A stretch of DNA of 17,290 nt from Candidatus Gastranaerophilales bacterium (GCA_910588555.1 CAJUPC010000034.1:1-17290); one strand, 5' to 3'; positions 6,172 through 13,291 are shown, counted from the stretch's first letter. Translations and numbers: made by a program. Notes: generated by a model from the sequence alone, not told the origin.

Positions 6172-6188
6172 ACTTTCTTTAAGAAAGT
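6172..6188. promoter_or_regulatory. Perfect 17-bp palindrome, operator-like
   Basis: ACTTTCTTTAAGAAAGT: 8-bp perfect arms around a single central base. The one-base centre rules out an RNA hairpin of full length, so a dimeric DNA-binding protein site is the more natural reading. It lies in the divergent 6098-6324 region. Confidence 0.35.
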
Positions 6189-6203
6189 TTAAGGGAATAA
6201 ATG

Positions 6204-6230
6204 TATTAAGTGTACTTATTATACTTAATA
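6204..6230. promoter_or_regulatory. Inverted repeat with 11-bp arms, operator-like
   Basis: TATTAAGTGTA (6204-6214) and TATACTTAATA (6220-6230) are inverted copies matching at 10 of 11 positions, with a 5-bp spacer. It lies well upstream of the predicted trmFO start of transcription, so it would act as DNA rather than RNA for that gene. Confidence 0.35.
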
Positions 6231-6270
6231 CAAAATAATTTTGCAAGTTATTTACTACGTTTGTAATAAT

Positions 6271-6290
6271 AAGTTTACAAAAGTTTACAT
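6271..6290. repeat. Two tandem 10-bp repeats abutting the trmFO -35 box
   Basis: AAGTTTACAA (6271-6280) is directly followed by AAGTTTACAT (6281-6290), identical at nine of ten positions. The second copy ends in the first T of the TTGACA box. Helically phased direct repeats next to -35 can be activator sites. Confidence 0.4.
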
Positions 6291-6318
6291 TGACAGCGTT
6301 TTGTTGAACTGCTAAACT
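6290..6318 (+). promoter_or_regulatory. trmFO promoter giving a leaderless transcript
   Basis: Perfect TTGACA (6290-6295), 17-bp spacer, TAAACT (6313-6318). Transcription would be expected to start about 7 nt later, at 6325, which is the A of the ATG. No ribosome binding site is present before the ATG. Confidence 0.55.
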
Positions 6319-6324
6319 TGTTGT

Positions 6325-7626
6325 ATGGAAATTGTTAATGTTATTGGAGCAGGGCTTGCAGGCTCTGAGGCGGCTTTACAGCTTGCAAAAAGAGGAATAA
6401 AAGTTAATTTGTATGAAATGCGCCCGAAAAAAGCTACGGGTGCACATAAGACGGATAAGTTTGCAGAATTTGTATGTTCAAACAGTTTAGGTGCTTCTGA
6501 TTGTTCAAATGCGTCAGGACTTTTGAAAAAAGAAATGGAACTTTTGGGCGGTGAATTGATAAAAATCGCATGGGGATGTTCGGTACCTGCGGGTAATGCA
6601 CTTGCAATCGATAGAGAATTATTTCCTCAGACTGTTACGGATAAAATAGAAAATAATCCGCTTATTAATGTTATAAAAGAAGAAGTTACGGAAATTCCTG
6701 AAGGATATGTAATTCTCGCCTCAGGACCGCTTACATCGGAAAGTCTTGCAAATTCAATAAAAGATTTTACCGAAAGCGAACATTTGCATTTTTTTGATGC
6801 CATTGCTCCTATTGTTGAAAAGGATAGTATTGATTTTGACAAAGCTTTTTGGGCAAGCCGATATGATAAAGGAGAAGCTTCATATATTAACTGTCCTATG
6901 AACAAAGAACAGTATGAAAAATTCTATAATATTTTGATTAATGCTCCGAAAATTGAATTAAAAGAATTTGAAAAAAATGCTAAATTTTTTGAAAGCTGTC
7001 TTCCTATAGAAGTTCTCGCTTCTCGCGGAGTTGATACACTAAGGTTTGGACCTATGAAGCCTGTAGGGCTTGTTGATAAGCGTACGGGTGAAGAAAATTA
7101 TGCGGTTGTTCAGCTTCGTCAGGACAATTCTGCGCAAACACTTTTCAATCTTGTGGGATTTCAAACAAACCTGAAATGGGGAAGCCAGAAAGAGCTTTTG
7201 CAGTCAATTCCGGGATTAGAAAATGTTAATATTGTAAGATATGGTGTAATGCACAGAAATACATTTATTAATTCCCCAAAAGTCTTGAATGCGTCATTGC
7301 AGGCTCGAAAACGTAAAAATTTATTCTTTGCGGGTCAGCTTACCGGAACGGAAGGTTACACAGAGTCGATTGCAACAGGCATGCTCGCAGGAATTAATAT
7401 GGCGAGATTGTTGAATAATGAAGAGCTGCTTGAATTACCTAAAATAACAATGCTTGGAGCTTTGACCCAATATATAAGTGATGAAAATCATGATAAATTC
7501 CAGCCGATAAATTCTAATTGGGGAATTGTTGACCCTGTTGAACTTCCTAAAAAAGAAAGGAAAAACAAAAAATTAAAGGCTGAAATAATTTCAAAACGCT
7601 CAATTGATTATATTAATGCTATATAA
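6325..7626 (+). CDS. trmFO: Methylenetetrahydrofolate--tRNA-(uracil-5-)-methyltransferase TrmFO
   Basis: The flavoprotein TrmFO makes 5-methyluridine at position 54 of the tRNA T-loop using methylenetetrahydrofolate and reduced FAD. The 433-aa length is normal. Visible features are the FAD-binding start VIGAGLAGSEAA (6-17), the family motif YEMRP (30-34), and the conserved cysteines Cys51 (EFVCSNSLG) and Cys225 (FESCLPIE), which correspond to the Cys53/Cys226 pair important in the Bacillus enzyme. The C-terminal FAD motif FAGQLTGTEGYTESIATG is also present. The predicted start of transcription coincides with the ATG and there is no Shine-Dalgarno sequence, so translation is probably leaderless. 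It is a single gene ended by a strong terminator. Identification is secure. Confidence 0.97.
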   Translation: MEIVNVIGAGLAGSEAALQLAKRGIKVNLYEMRPKKATGAHKTDKFAEFVCSNSLGASDCSNASGLLKKEMELLGGELIKIAWGCSVPAGNALAIDRELFPQTVTDKIENNPLINVIKEEVTEIPEGYVILASGPLTSESLANSIKDFTESEHLHFFDAIAPIVEKDSIDFDKAFWASRYDKGEASYINCPMNKEQYEKFYNILINAPKIELKEFEKNAKFFESCLPIEVLASRGVDTLRFGPMKPVGLVDKRTGEENYAVVQLRQDNSAQTLFNLVGFQTNLKWGSQKELLQSIPGLENVNIVRYGVMHRNTFINSPKVLNASLQARKRKNLFFAGQLTGTEGYTESIATGMLAGINMARLLNNEELLELPKITMLGALTQYISDENHDKFQPINSNWGIVDPVELPKKERKNKKLKAEIISKRSIDYINAI

Positions 7627-7654
7627 AAGACGGGAATTTATCCCGTCTTTTTTA
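7625..7654. terminator. Bidirectional terminator between trmFO and the aminotransferase
   Basis: AAAAGACGGGA (7625-7635) pairs with TCCCGTCTTTT (7641-7651), 5-nt loop, T-runs on both strands. It closes both convergent transcripts and shares its GACGGG core with the DUF1858 and cysK terminators. Confidence 0.9.
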
Positions 7655-8902
7655 GTTAAATGTGAAACCGTCTTCTTTAAATCTGTCGATGACTTCCTGT
7701 AACTGTTCATCAGAGCATACATAAGATAATCTGAAATATCCCTCTCCGCAGTTTCCGAACGCATTTCCCGGAACTAAAACAACACCTGATTTTCTCAAGA
7801 CATCTTCGCAGAATTCAAATGCTGATTTGTATCTTGGAGGTATAGGAAGCCATAAATAAAAAGTTGTATGGGGGACTGTTTTTTCGTCAATAGGCCAACC
7901 GAGTTCTTTAAACCCTTTAACCATAATTGCCTGTTTTCTTGCATAACCTTTATTGCCTTCCTCAATATATTTGTCGCCATCTTCAGAGTTTAATATTTCT
8001 GCACAAGCTTTTTGAAGCGCTTTGAAAATGCCGTTATCAATAGTTGATTTTCCTTTTCCGAAACGCTGAACAACATCTTTGTTCCCGCAAACCCAGCCTA
8101 ATCTCCAGCCTGTAACCGCATATGGTTTAGAAAGGCTGAAAAATTCGATACCGATATCTTTTGCTCCTTCAATTTCAAATATACTGAACGGCTTTTCTTC
8201 TTCTGCAAAATATAAATCACAATATGCAGCATCAGATACAAGAAGAATATCGTATTTTGTACAAAAATCAATTAATGTTTTAACGTATTCTTTAGTTGTT
8301 GAACTTCCGAGCGGATTGTTCGGATAGTTAATGAATAAAGCTTTAACATTTTCTGCTTTATAACCGTCTTTTATTATTTGTTCGTAAACTTTTTCAATAT
8401 CCGGCTGATAATTGTTTTCTTTTGTCAAAGGCATTGGGTATGCTTTTGCACCCGAACACTGTGTGAATTGTAAATAAGATGCATAGCAAGGGTCAGGAAT
8501 TATGATTACATCTTTTTCCAACTCTTCTGATTTTGGAGTTGTGATAAATCTTATAAGGTTTGCAATCCCTTCTTTTGAACCGACAAGTGAAAATACTTCT
8601 GTATCGGGGTCGATATCAACGCCAAATCTGTTTTTCATTCTTTGAGAAACTGCTTTTCTGAAATAAGCTTCACCTTTCGGTATTGAGTACATGTGAATTC
8701 CGTCTTCATCAAGAAGTTCTTTCAAACGGTCAACAAGTACTTTTGGAGGATTTGCAGTCGGTGCTCCCATTGAAAGTGCGATTGGTGCTCTGTTGCGTGC
8801 AGTCAATTCATCTTTCAATCTTGCTGTTTCTTCTTTTAATTTAAACATTATATAAGTTTCTAAAGACATAACTTCTTTGTTAAAAAGTTTTTCTAAGTTC
8901 AT
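7652..8902 (-). CDS. Class I/II PLP-dependent aminotransferase
   Basis: The 416-aa protein is a fold-type I aminotransferase. It has SMGAPTANPP near the start (44-53), the substrate/PLP motif NYPNNPLG (192-199), Asp224 in SDAAY, which pairs with the PLP ring nitrogen, and the Schiff-base Lys259 in SLSKPYAVTGWRLGW (256-270). The C-terminal FRLSYV Arg should bind the substrate carboxylate. Family relatives include aspartate/alanine aminotransferases and LL-diaminopimelate aminotransferase. The latter would fit the cyanobacterial lysine pathway but cannot be chosen from sequence alone. AAGGGAAA precedes the ATG. The gene lies 12 nt downstream of mlaF and is probably cotranscribed with it, without an obvious functional link. 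Confidence 0.9.
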   Translation of the reverse strand: MNLEKLFNKEVMSLETYIMFKLKEETARLKDELTARNRAPIALSMGAPTANPPKVLVDRLKELLDEDGIHMYSIPKGEAYFRKAVSQRMKNRFGVDIDPDTEVFSLVGSKEGIANLIRFITTPKSEELEKDVIIIPDPCYASYLQFTQCSGAKAYPMPLTKENNYQPDIEKVYEQIIKDGYKAENVKALFINYPNNPLGSSTTKEYVKTLIDFCTKYDILLVSDAAYCDLYFAEEEKPFSIFEIEGAKDIGIEFFSLSKPYAVTGWRLGWVCGNKDVVQRFGKGKSTIDNGIFKALQKACAEILNSEDGDKYIEEGNKGYARKQAIMVKGFKELGWPIDEKTVPHTTFYLWLPIPPRYKSAFEFCEDVLRKSGVVLVPGNAFGNCGEGYFRLSYVCSDEQLQEVIDRFKEDGFTFN

Positions 8903-8914
8903 AATTTCCCTTTC

Positions 8915-9640
8915 TTAATTCTCTGAAATCATTTGCATAGGACCCTCTAATGAGGCTGTGACGAATTGTTTTGTATATTCGTTGTCTTGTTTTAGCATTT
9001 CTTCGGGGGTACCTTCAAAAACAACCTTACCGTCATACAACATTATAACACGATTTGCGGTTCTTGTAATTGTTGACATCTGGTGAGTTACAACAACAGA
9101 CGCCGCATTTGTTTCGTCTTTCAGTCTGACAATATAATCCTCTATAAGTGTTGAGGAAATAGGGTCAAGACCTGCCGTCGGTTCGTCATAAAGAATTGAA
9201 TTCGGCTCGGTCACAATGGCTCGTGCAAAGCTTACACGTTTTTGCATACCGCCTGAAAGTTCGGACGGAAATTTTTTTTCAATACCTTTTAATCCGACAA
9301 GTTCCAGTTTTTCGGCTACTATATTTTTAATCTCTTTTTCTGTATATTTGTTTCTTAAATCTTTTCTTTCATGAAGCGCAAAAGCAATATTATCGGCAAC
9401 ATTCAATGAGTCGAACAAAGCTGAGTATTGAAAAACCATTGCAATATCGCCTTCGGATGTAATAATTTCTCCGCTGTCCGCTTCTATAAGTCCGCAGATG
9501 AGTTTTAAAATAGTACTTTTACCGGAGCCTGAAAATCCTACTATGGCAAGTGTTTCCCCGTTGTTTACTTTGAATGAAACATCATTTACAACTCTTTTTT
9601 CTCCGAAAGTCTTTATTAAGTTTTTAACTTCAATACTCAT
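8915..9640 (-). CDS. mlaF: MlaF-type ABC transporter ATP-binding protein
   Basis: The 241-aa ATPase subunit belongs to the MlaFEDB/TGD3 (MCE) lipid transporter class, which moves phospholipids or other lipids between envelope membranes. It has Walker A GFSGSGKST (35-43), the Q-loop Gln71 in VFQYSALFDSL, the signature SELSGGMQKRV (127-135), Walker B ILYDEPTAGLDP (149-160) with the catalytic Glu, and H-loop His186 in VVTHQM. The LSGGMQKRVxxARAI signature is typical of the Mla branch. AGAGGA precedes the ATG. It lies 44 nt after mlaE, which encodes its membrane partner. No MCE (MlaD) gene is in the window. Confidence 0.92.
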   Translation of the reverse strand: MSIEVKNLIKTFGEKRVVNDVSFKVNNGETLAIVGFSGSGKSTILKLICGLIEADSGEIITSEGDIAMVFQYSALFDSLNVADNIAFALHERKDLRNKYTEKEIKNIVAEKLELVGLKGIEKKFPSELSGGMQKRVSFARAIVTEPNSILYDEPTAGLDPISSTLIEDYIVRLKDETNAASVVVTHQMSTITRTANRVIMLYDGKVVFEGTPEEMLKQDNEYTKQFVTASLEGPMQMISEN

Positions 9641-9684
9641 TTTTTATCCTCTGTGCGAACAAATTGCCGTAATCTTATTATATC

Positions 9685-10494
9685 CTAAAAGAAAAATGCC
9701 ATGGCAAAAATCATATCCCATATTACAATTGCTACAAATGACCAGACAACAGCTTTTGTCGTTGCTTCGCCTACTCCTTTTGCGCCACCTTTTGCATAAT
9801 ACCCGCAAGAACAGCTTATTAATGCTATAGTTGCCCCAAAGCATACAGCTTTTAAAAGACATACGCTCAAATCCTTCATATAAATTCCAAGCCATGCTGA
9901 ATCAAAAAATGCTCTGTAACCCAAATCTGATGTAAGATTTGCTGTTATTGCTCCTGCAAGAACGCCGACTGCCGAAGCGATAATTACAACGGGAGGCATC
10001 ATTACAATCCCTGAAATTACACGAGGAACAAATAAATATCTTATAGGATTTACCTTTAAAACCTCGATTGCGTCGATTTGTTCGGTGACTCGCATTGTTG
10101 CGATTTCAGAAGCAAGCGAAGAACCAATCATTGAAATTATTGCAAAACCTGACATAATTACACCGACTTCGCGAACAATAAGAATTGTCATCAAAAGGCC
10201 GACAAAGTTGCCTCCGCCCTGCTTAACCATCTCCAGAGCAACCTGAGAAGCTACAATTATTGATGTCATTCCGACAATAGATAGTGTAATAGGCAGTGAA
10301 GTTACGCCAAATCTATAACATTGTTCTATAACTTCTTTAAAATTAATTTGACCTTTAAATATGCATTTCAAGGTCTCAATGCCGTTTTGCGTAATTTTTC
10401 CAAGCGTATCAAGAAAATTTACGAGTTCTGAAAATATACCCGAAAAAATTTTGTATGTTGCGGATTGTTTATAATATTTCTGTAAACTGCCCAT
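9685..10494 (-). CDS. mlaE: MlaE/YrbE family ABC transporter permease
   Basis: The 269-aa inner-membrane permease is the partner of the MlaF ATPase. The N-terminal amphipathic region is followed by about five hydrophobic segments. The family motif, ASEIATMRVTEQIDAIEVL (128-146) followed by NPIRYLFVPR (149-158), is well conserved, as is IVREVGVIMSG (106-116). In cyanobacteria and plastids the homologue (TGD1) works with TGD3 and an MCE protein in lipid import. The ATG at 10494 has no ribosome binding site; a consensus promoter inside the end of the upstream gene would start transcription about 3 nt before the ATG. Identification is secure; lipid cargo is unknown. Confidence 0.93.
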   Translation of the reverse strand: MGSLQKYYKQSATYKIFSGIFSELVNFLDTLGKITQNGIETLKCIFKGQINFKEVIEQCYRFGVTSLPITLSIVGMTSIIVASQVALEMVKQGGGNFVGLLMTILIVREVGVIMSGFAIISMIGSSLASEIATMRVTEQIDAIEVLKVNPIRYLFVPRVISGIVMMPPVVIIASAVGVLAGAITANLTSDLGYRAFFDSAWLGIYMKDLSVCLLKAVCFGATIALISCSCGYYAKGGAKGVGEATTKAVVWSFVAIVIWDMIFAMAFFF

Positions 10495-10503
10495 TGCTTA
10501 ATA

Positions 10504-10532
10504 ATTATACAGCCATTAAGCTTTAGTGTCAA
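10504..10532 (-). promoter_or_regulatory. Consensus promoter of mlaE-mlaF, near-leaderless
   Basis: Minus strand TTGACA (10532-10527), 17-bp spacer, TATAAT (10509-10504): a perfect match at both boxes. The -35 box lies inside the last codons of the upstream gene. The expected start, near 10497, is about 3 nt before the mlaE ATG. Confidence 0.7.
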
Positions 10533-11127
10533 TTTTCTGTTCTTTTGAAGCTTTGTCCATTCCAAGTGCTTTTAATACGGGACGAATTAAAGCCTGACTT
10601 ACGTTTGGAGCCAAAATCGAAAGTCCGCATATTGAACCGATTATATTCCCGACTTCAATAGCACCTTTTATGCTGTTGTATTTTTCGGGTTTTGCTTCGT
10701 TTATAAGGTCTTCTCTCAAACCGTCGTGTTTAAATTTATTTATGGAATGGTCTTTTCCTAAAGTTTGAATTCTGTTATTATGAGTTTTTTCTGCAAGTTT
10801 ACGATATGCTAAATATTCTTTTGCACCTTTAAATTTGCTAAATCCTTCTTCGCCTTTGTAAATGTATTTTTTTGCAACATTAAATGCACCGCTTTTAAAT
10901 ATTGGAACAATTAATGCCATATAAACGGCAAGTGAGGTTGCCTGATACAAAAACTCTTTTGTTGCTGCGAATTTCTTAGTTTCAAGGTCAATATTATTGT
11001 CGATAAGAATAAAACCCGGTCTGCCGACGGCGTTTACACATGTTTTTGTAGTAACGGAAGCGTCAGAACTTTGGGCAATATTTACAAGATACGGATTTGT
11101 TATTACTTTTGAAATTGCTGTTATCAT
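10516..11127 (-). CDS. Small protein of the same unnamed family as the 639-aa protein (single unit), downstream copy
   Basis: The 203-aa protein has no recognised domain. It carries VGRPGFIL (34-41), then KKFAATKEFLYQATSLAVYM (51-70) and a hydrophobic C-terminal segment ILAPNVSQALIRPVLKALG. These match in order the blocks FRPTFTM, KKYAALREGITEVIAVPSYI and GLIIPALCSACVTPIMNKI of the gene just upstream, and the repeated blocks of the 639-aa protein at 4178. Two hydrophobic regions suggest a membrane protein. Its ATG overlaps the TGA of the upstream gene in ATGA, so translation is coupled, with AGGTGG upstream. The mlaE promoter overlaps its 3' end. Function unknown. Confidence 0.75.
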   Translation of the reverse strand: MITAISKVITNPYLVNIAQSSDASVTTKTCVNAVGRPGFILIDNNIDLETKKFAATKEFLYQATSLAVYMALIVPIFKSGAFNVAKKYIYKGEEGFSKFKGAKEYLAYRKLAEKTHNNRIQTLGKDHSINKFKHDGLREDLINEAKPEKYNSIKGAIEVGNIIGSICGLSILAPNVSQALIRPVLKALGMDKASKEQKIDTKA

Positions 11128-11714
11128 ACGCCACCTACTTTCATTCCGCTGTACGAAACACTTTTAAATGCGGGGCGTTCTATTGGTTTTGCCTGCATAA
11201 GCATAGCAGGCGGTTTAACCGTATTTTCTTTAATATCTAAAGTCTTATTATCATTTTGTTGAGGTCTGATTTTGTTCATAATAGGTGTAACGCATGCCGA
11301 GCATAGTGCAGGAATAATCAAACCTGCCGCCGCACAGATACATATAAGATTTAGACCGCTGCTTCCTCTTTTTTTCGCAACATCAATCATTTCTTGCATT
11401 GTGTCTGCAGCAAAATGTTCACCTTTCTGAGCAAGTTTTTGAAGCTCTATTTCTTTTGCTTTTCCTGCAATTTTAGCGCCTAATTTAGAGCCTATTTCAC
11501 CGCAAATTATATATGATGGAACCGCGATAACTTCCGTAATTCCTTCTCTTAATGCGGCATATTTTTTACTTTCGGGGCTTTCACCTTTTTTCATCATCGT
11601 AAAGGTCGGTCGAAATATTCCGTTTGCAGTAGCTATAGCTACCATTGAATATGTCGCTTTTGGTGCACTCCCGAGTTTATTACATATATTTTTTATTAAA
11701 TTATTTAGTCCCAT
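11124..11714 (-). CDS. Small protein of the same unnamed family (single unit), upstream copy
   Basis: The 196-aa protein has the shared pattern: IFRPTFTMMKKG (33-44), ESKKYAALREGITEVIAVPS (48-67), which closely resembles ARREGIREILSGPS of the 639-aa protein, and a C-terminal hydrophobic segment with two Pro (about 124-149). A Pro-rich tail ends in SVSYSGMKVGGV, where YSG recalls the FTG motif of the larger relative. It is probably membrane-associated. It forms a coupled pair with the downstream gene (4-nt overlap) and is divergent from the anti-sigma gene. Ribosome binding is weak (CGGAA); TATATAAAA sits about 10 nt before the ATG. Function unknown. Confidence 0.75.
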   Translation of the reverse strand: MGLNNLIKNICNKLGSAPKATYSMVAIATANGIFRPTFTMMKKGESPESKKYAALREGITEVIAVPSYIICGEIGSKLGAKIAGKAKEIELQKLAQKGEHFAADTMQEMIDVAKKRGSSGLNLICICAAAGLIIPALCSACVTPIMNKIRPQQNDNKTLDIKENTVKPPAMLMQAKPIERPAFKSVSYSGMKVGGV

Positions 11715-11777
11715 GATTTTCCGTTTTATATAAAATCCGTGAAAAAATTTTTTTGCTAGTGTGTTATAATAAAAAAT

Positions 11778-11801
11778 GAACTTTTTTATTTTCCGTTCGT
11801 T
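11778..11801 (+). promoter_or_regulatory. ECF-sigma-type promoter, possibly autoregulatory
   Basis: GAACTT (11778-11783) and CGTTATA (from 11798): the GAAC and CGT elements are 16 bp apart, the layout recognised by many ECF sigma factors (AAC-type -35, CGT-type -10). It lies just upstream of the anti-sigma/ECF operon, where such promoters give positive autoregulation. A sigma-70-like TATAAT at 11765-11770 lacks a -35 box. Confidence 0.5.
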
Positions 11802-11825
11802 ATATTAATATAAAGGAATAAAAAT

Positions 11826-12170
11826 ATGAATAACAATTGTAGCAAATATGAAGCATTATTTACTTTCGGCAACGAAGAAGCTTTGAAAAAACATATTGAA
11901 ACCTGTGAAGATTGTAAAAAAGAACAGGAAACAATGGACAAAGTTTCTGAATTGCTAAAAGAAGTTAAACCGTATTATATTGCCAAAAGAAAAAATACTG
12001 CAAAGTTAAAAATGGCTTGCGCTGTAATTGCAATTCTTTTTGGAAGTACGGCTATGGGTGTCATAAATTTAAACTCTGATATTTCTGATATCTTAAAATA
12101 CGGAAATACTCTCAGTGCGGAAGATTTAGGACTTCCCGTTGACGCGTACGGTTTATTAATGGTGGAATAG
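11826..12170 (+). CDS. Zinc-finger (ZAS-type) membrane anti-sigma factor
   Basis: The 114-aa protein begins with a ZAS-like zinc-binding domain: Cys5, then His23, Cys27 and Cys30 in HIETCEDC, the CxnHx3Cx2C pattern of anti-sigma factors such as RsrA and ChrR. A basic helix (KEVKPYYIAKRKN) and one membrane segment (about residues 44-64) follow, then roughly 45 residues that should lie outside the membrane. It would hold the adjacent ECF sigma factor at the membrane until a signal arrives. AAAGGA precedes the ATG. The stop codon is 2 nt before the GTG of the sigma gene, implying coupled, near-stoichiometric synthesis. The role is inferred from motif and context. Confidence 0.85.
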   Translation: MNNNCSKYEALFTFGNEEALKKHIETCEDCKKEQETMDKVSELLKEVKPYYIAKRKNTAKLKMACAVIAILFGSTAMGVINLNSDISDILKYGNTLSAEDLGLPVDAYGLLMVE

Positions 12171-12172
12171 TA

Positions 12173-12670
12173 GTGGATTTTAAAGAACTCGTAAAAAACA
12201 ATCAAAACAATGTAAGAAATATTATAAGATTGATTACAAAAGAAACAAATGAAGATTTGGAACAGGAAGTGTTTGTCAAAGTTTGGAAAAATGCAGACAA
12301 ATACAAAGAACAAGGTACCTTCAAAAGCTGGATAAACACAATTGCCAAGAATGTTTCAAAGGATTATTTGAAATCAGCTTATAAGAAAAATATCGAAACT
12401 TCCGTTTCGGACGACGATATATTGAATTCAATAAAAGATAAAAAAACAACTCCCGAACTTAAACTGATAAGTAACGACAGGCAAAAGAGGATTACAGGCG
12501 CAATTAATTCTCTTAAACCAAAATTTAAAGAAGTTATAATGCTGTGTGAAATCTACGGATATACATACGAGGACGCGGCGTTTAAGCTTAAATGTCCTGT
12601 TGGTACCATTAAGTCGAGATTGTACAACGCAAAAAAAGAATTGGCACAAAATTTACAAGATTTATTATAA
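12173..12670 (+). CDS. ECF RNA polymerase sigma factor
   Basis: The 165-aa protein has the two-domain ECF layout. Region 2 (DLEQEVFVKVWKNADKY, then FKSWINTIAKNVSKDYL) binds core polymerase and the -10 element. Region 4 (INSLKPKFKEVIMLCEIYGY, then CPVGTIKSRLYNAKKEL) is a helix-turn-helix for the -35 element. The start is GTG at 12173, chosen because GGTGGA stands 6-7 nt upstream inside the previous gene and the frame opens right after its stop. The anti-sigma gene upstream and the Spy-like gene 15 nt downstream complete an envelope-stress operon. Its likely own promoter is at 11778-11801. Confidence 0.92.
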   Translation: MDFKELVKNNQNNVRNIIRLITKETNEDLEQEVFVKVWKNADKYKEQGTFKSWINTIAKNVSKDYLKSAYKKNIETSVSDDDILNSIKDKKTTPELKLISNDRQKRITGAINSLKPKFKEVIMLCEIYGYTYEDAAFKLKCPVGTIKSRLYNAKKELAQNLQDLL

Positions 12671-12685
12671 GAAAGGATGTAATTT

Positions 12686-13285
12686 ATGAAAAAAACTTTA
12701 ATTATGGCAAGCTTACTTGTTTTTGCAGCGGCTTCAAACGCTTTTGCGGTTGAAACAGTTCCTGCAAAAGAAGTTGTTCCCGCACAAAAAACTCAATGTA
12801 ATTGCCAGAGACCTCAAAAAGGTCCTGATTTCCAAAAACGTCATGTCGAGTTTGAAAAACGTCTTAAATTGACTGATGAACAAAAAGCAAAAGCTAAAGA
12901 ATTACGTCAAAAAGGTTTTGAAGAAATGAAACCTGTTATGGATAAAATTAAAGAAAAACGTCAGGAAATTGAAGCCGTAAAACTTTCCAGAATGGCTGTT
13001 CAGGCCCAAAATGAAAAAATCGAACAGCTAAAACGAGAAATCGGTGCGTTGAAAAAAGAAATGCACAGAATTCGTATGGAAAATATGAAAAAGTTTGAGG
13101 CACTTTTGACCAAATCACAGCTTAAAGAATTGAAAAAAATGAAAGAAGAAGGTCGTAAGAAATTCGACAAGGAATTTAAAAAACAACATCATCCTAAATT
13201 CGGACCTCGCCCGGGCTGTAATTGTCCTGCTCCTAAACAAGAGCAAATGCCGCTTCCGGACAATCGTCCTGTTGATGAAAAATAG
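12686..13285 (+). CDS. Spy/CpxP-like periplasmic protein with two CNC motifs
   Basis: The 199-aa secreted protein has a Sec signal peptide (MKKTLIMASLLVFAAASNAFA, cleavage after residue 21). A helical, highly charged core then carries two LTxxQ motifs, LTDEQ (62-66) and LTKSQ (141-145), the signature of the Spy/CpxP/ZraP/CnrX fold. Flanking the core are two identical Cys-Asn-Cys motifs (38-40 and 178-180) and a HHP before the second. Spy-fold proteins act as periplasmic chaperones or stress and metal sensors; the Cys/His sites suggest metal or redox sensing here, an inference. It is 15 nt downstream of the sigma gene with GAAAGGATG as ribosome binding site and ends the operon at a terminator. 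It may be both sensor and target of the sigma factor. Confidence 0.85.
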   Translation: MKKTLIMASLLVFAAASNAFAVETVPAKEVVPAQKTQCNCQRPQKGPDFQKRHVEFEKRLKLTDEQKAKAKELRQKGFEEMKPVMDKIKEKRQEIEAVKLSRMAVQAQNEKIEQLKREIGALKKEMHRIRMENMKKFEALLTKSQLKELKKMKEEGRKKFDKEFKKQHHPKFGPRPGCNCPAPKQEQMPLPDNRPVDEK

Positions 13286-13291
13286 ATTATT

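Noticed and set aside
9498..9895. ORFs on both strands across the mlaE-mlaF junction
   Set aside because: Out-of-frame shadows of two well-conserved transporter genes.
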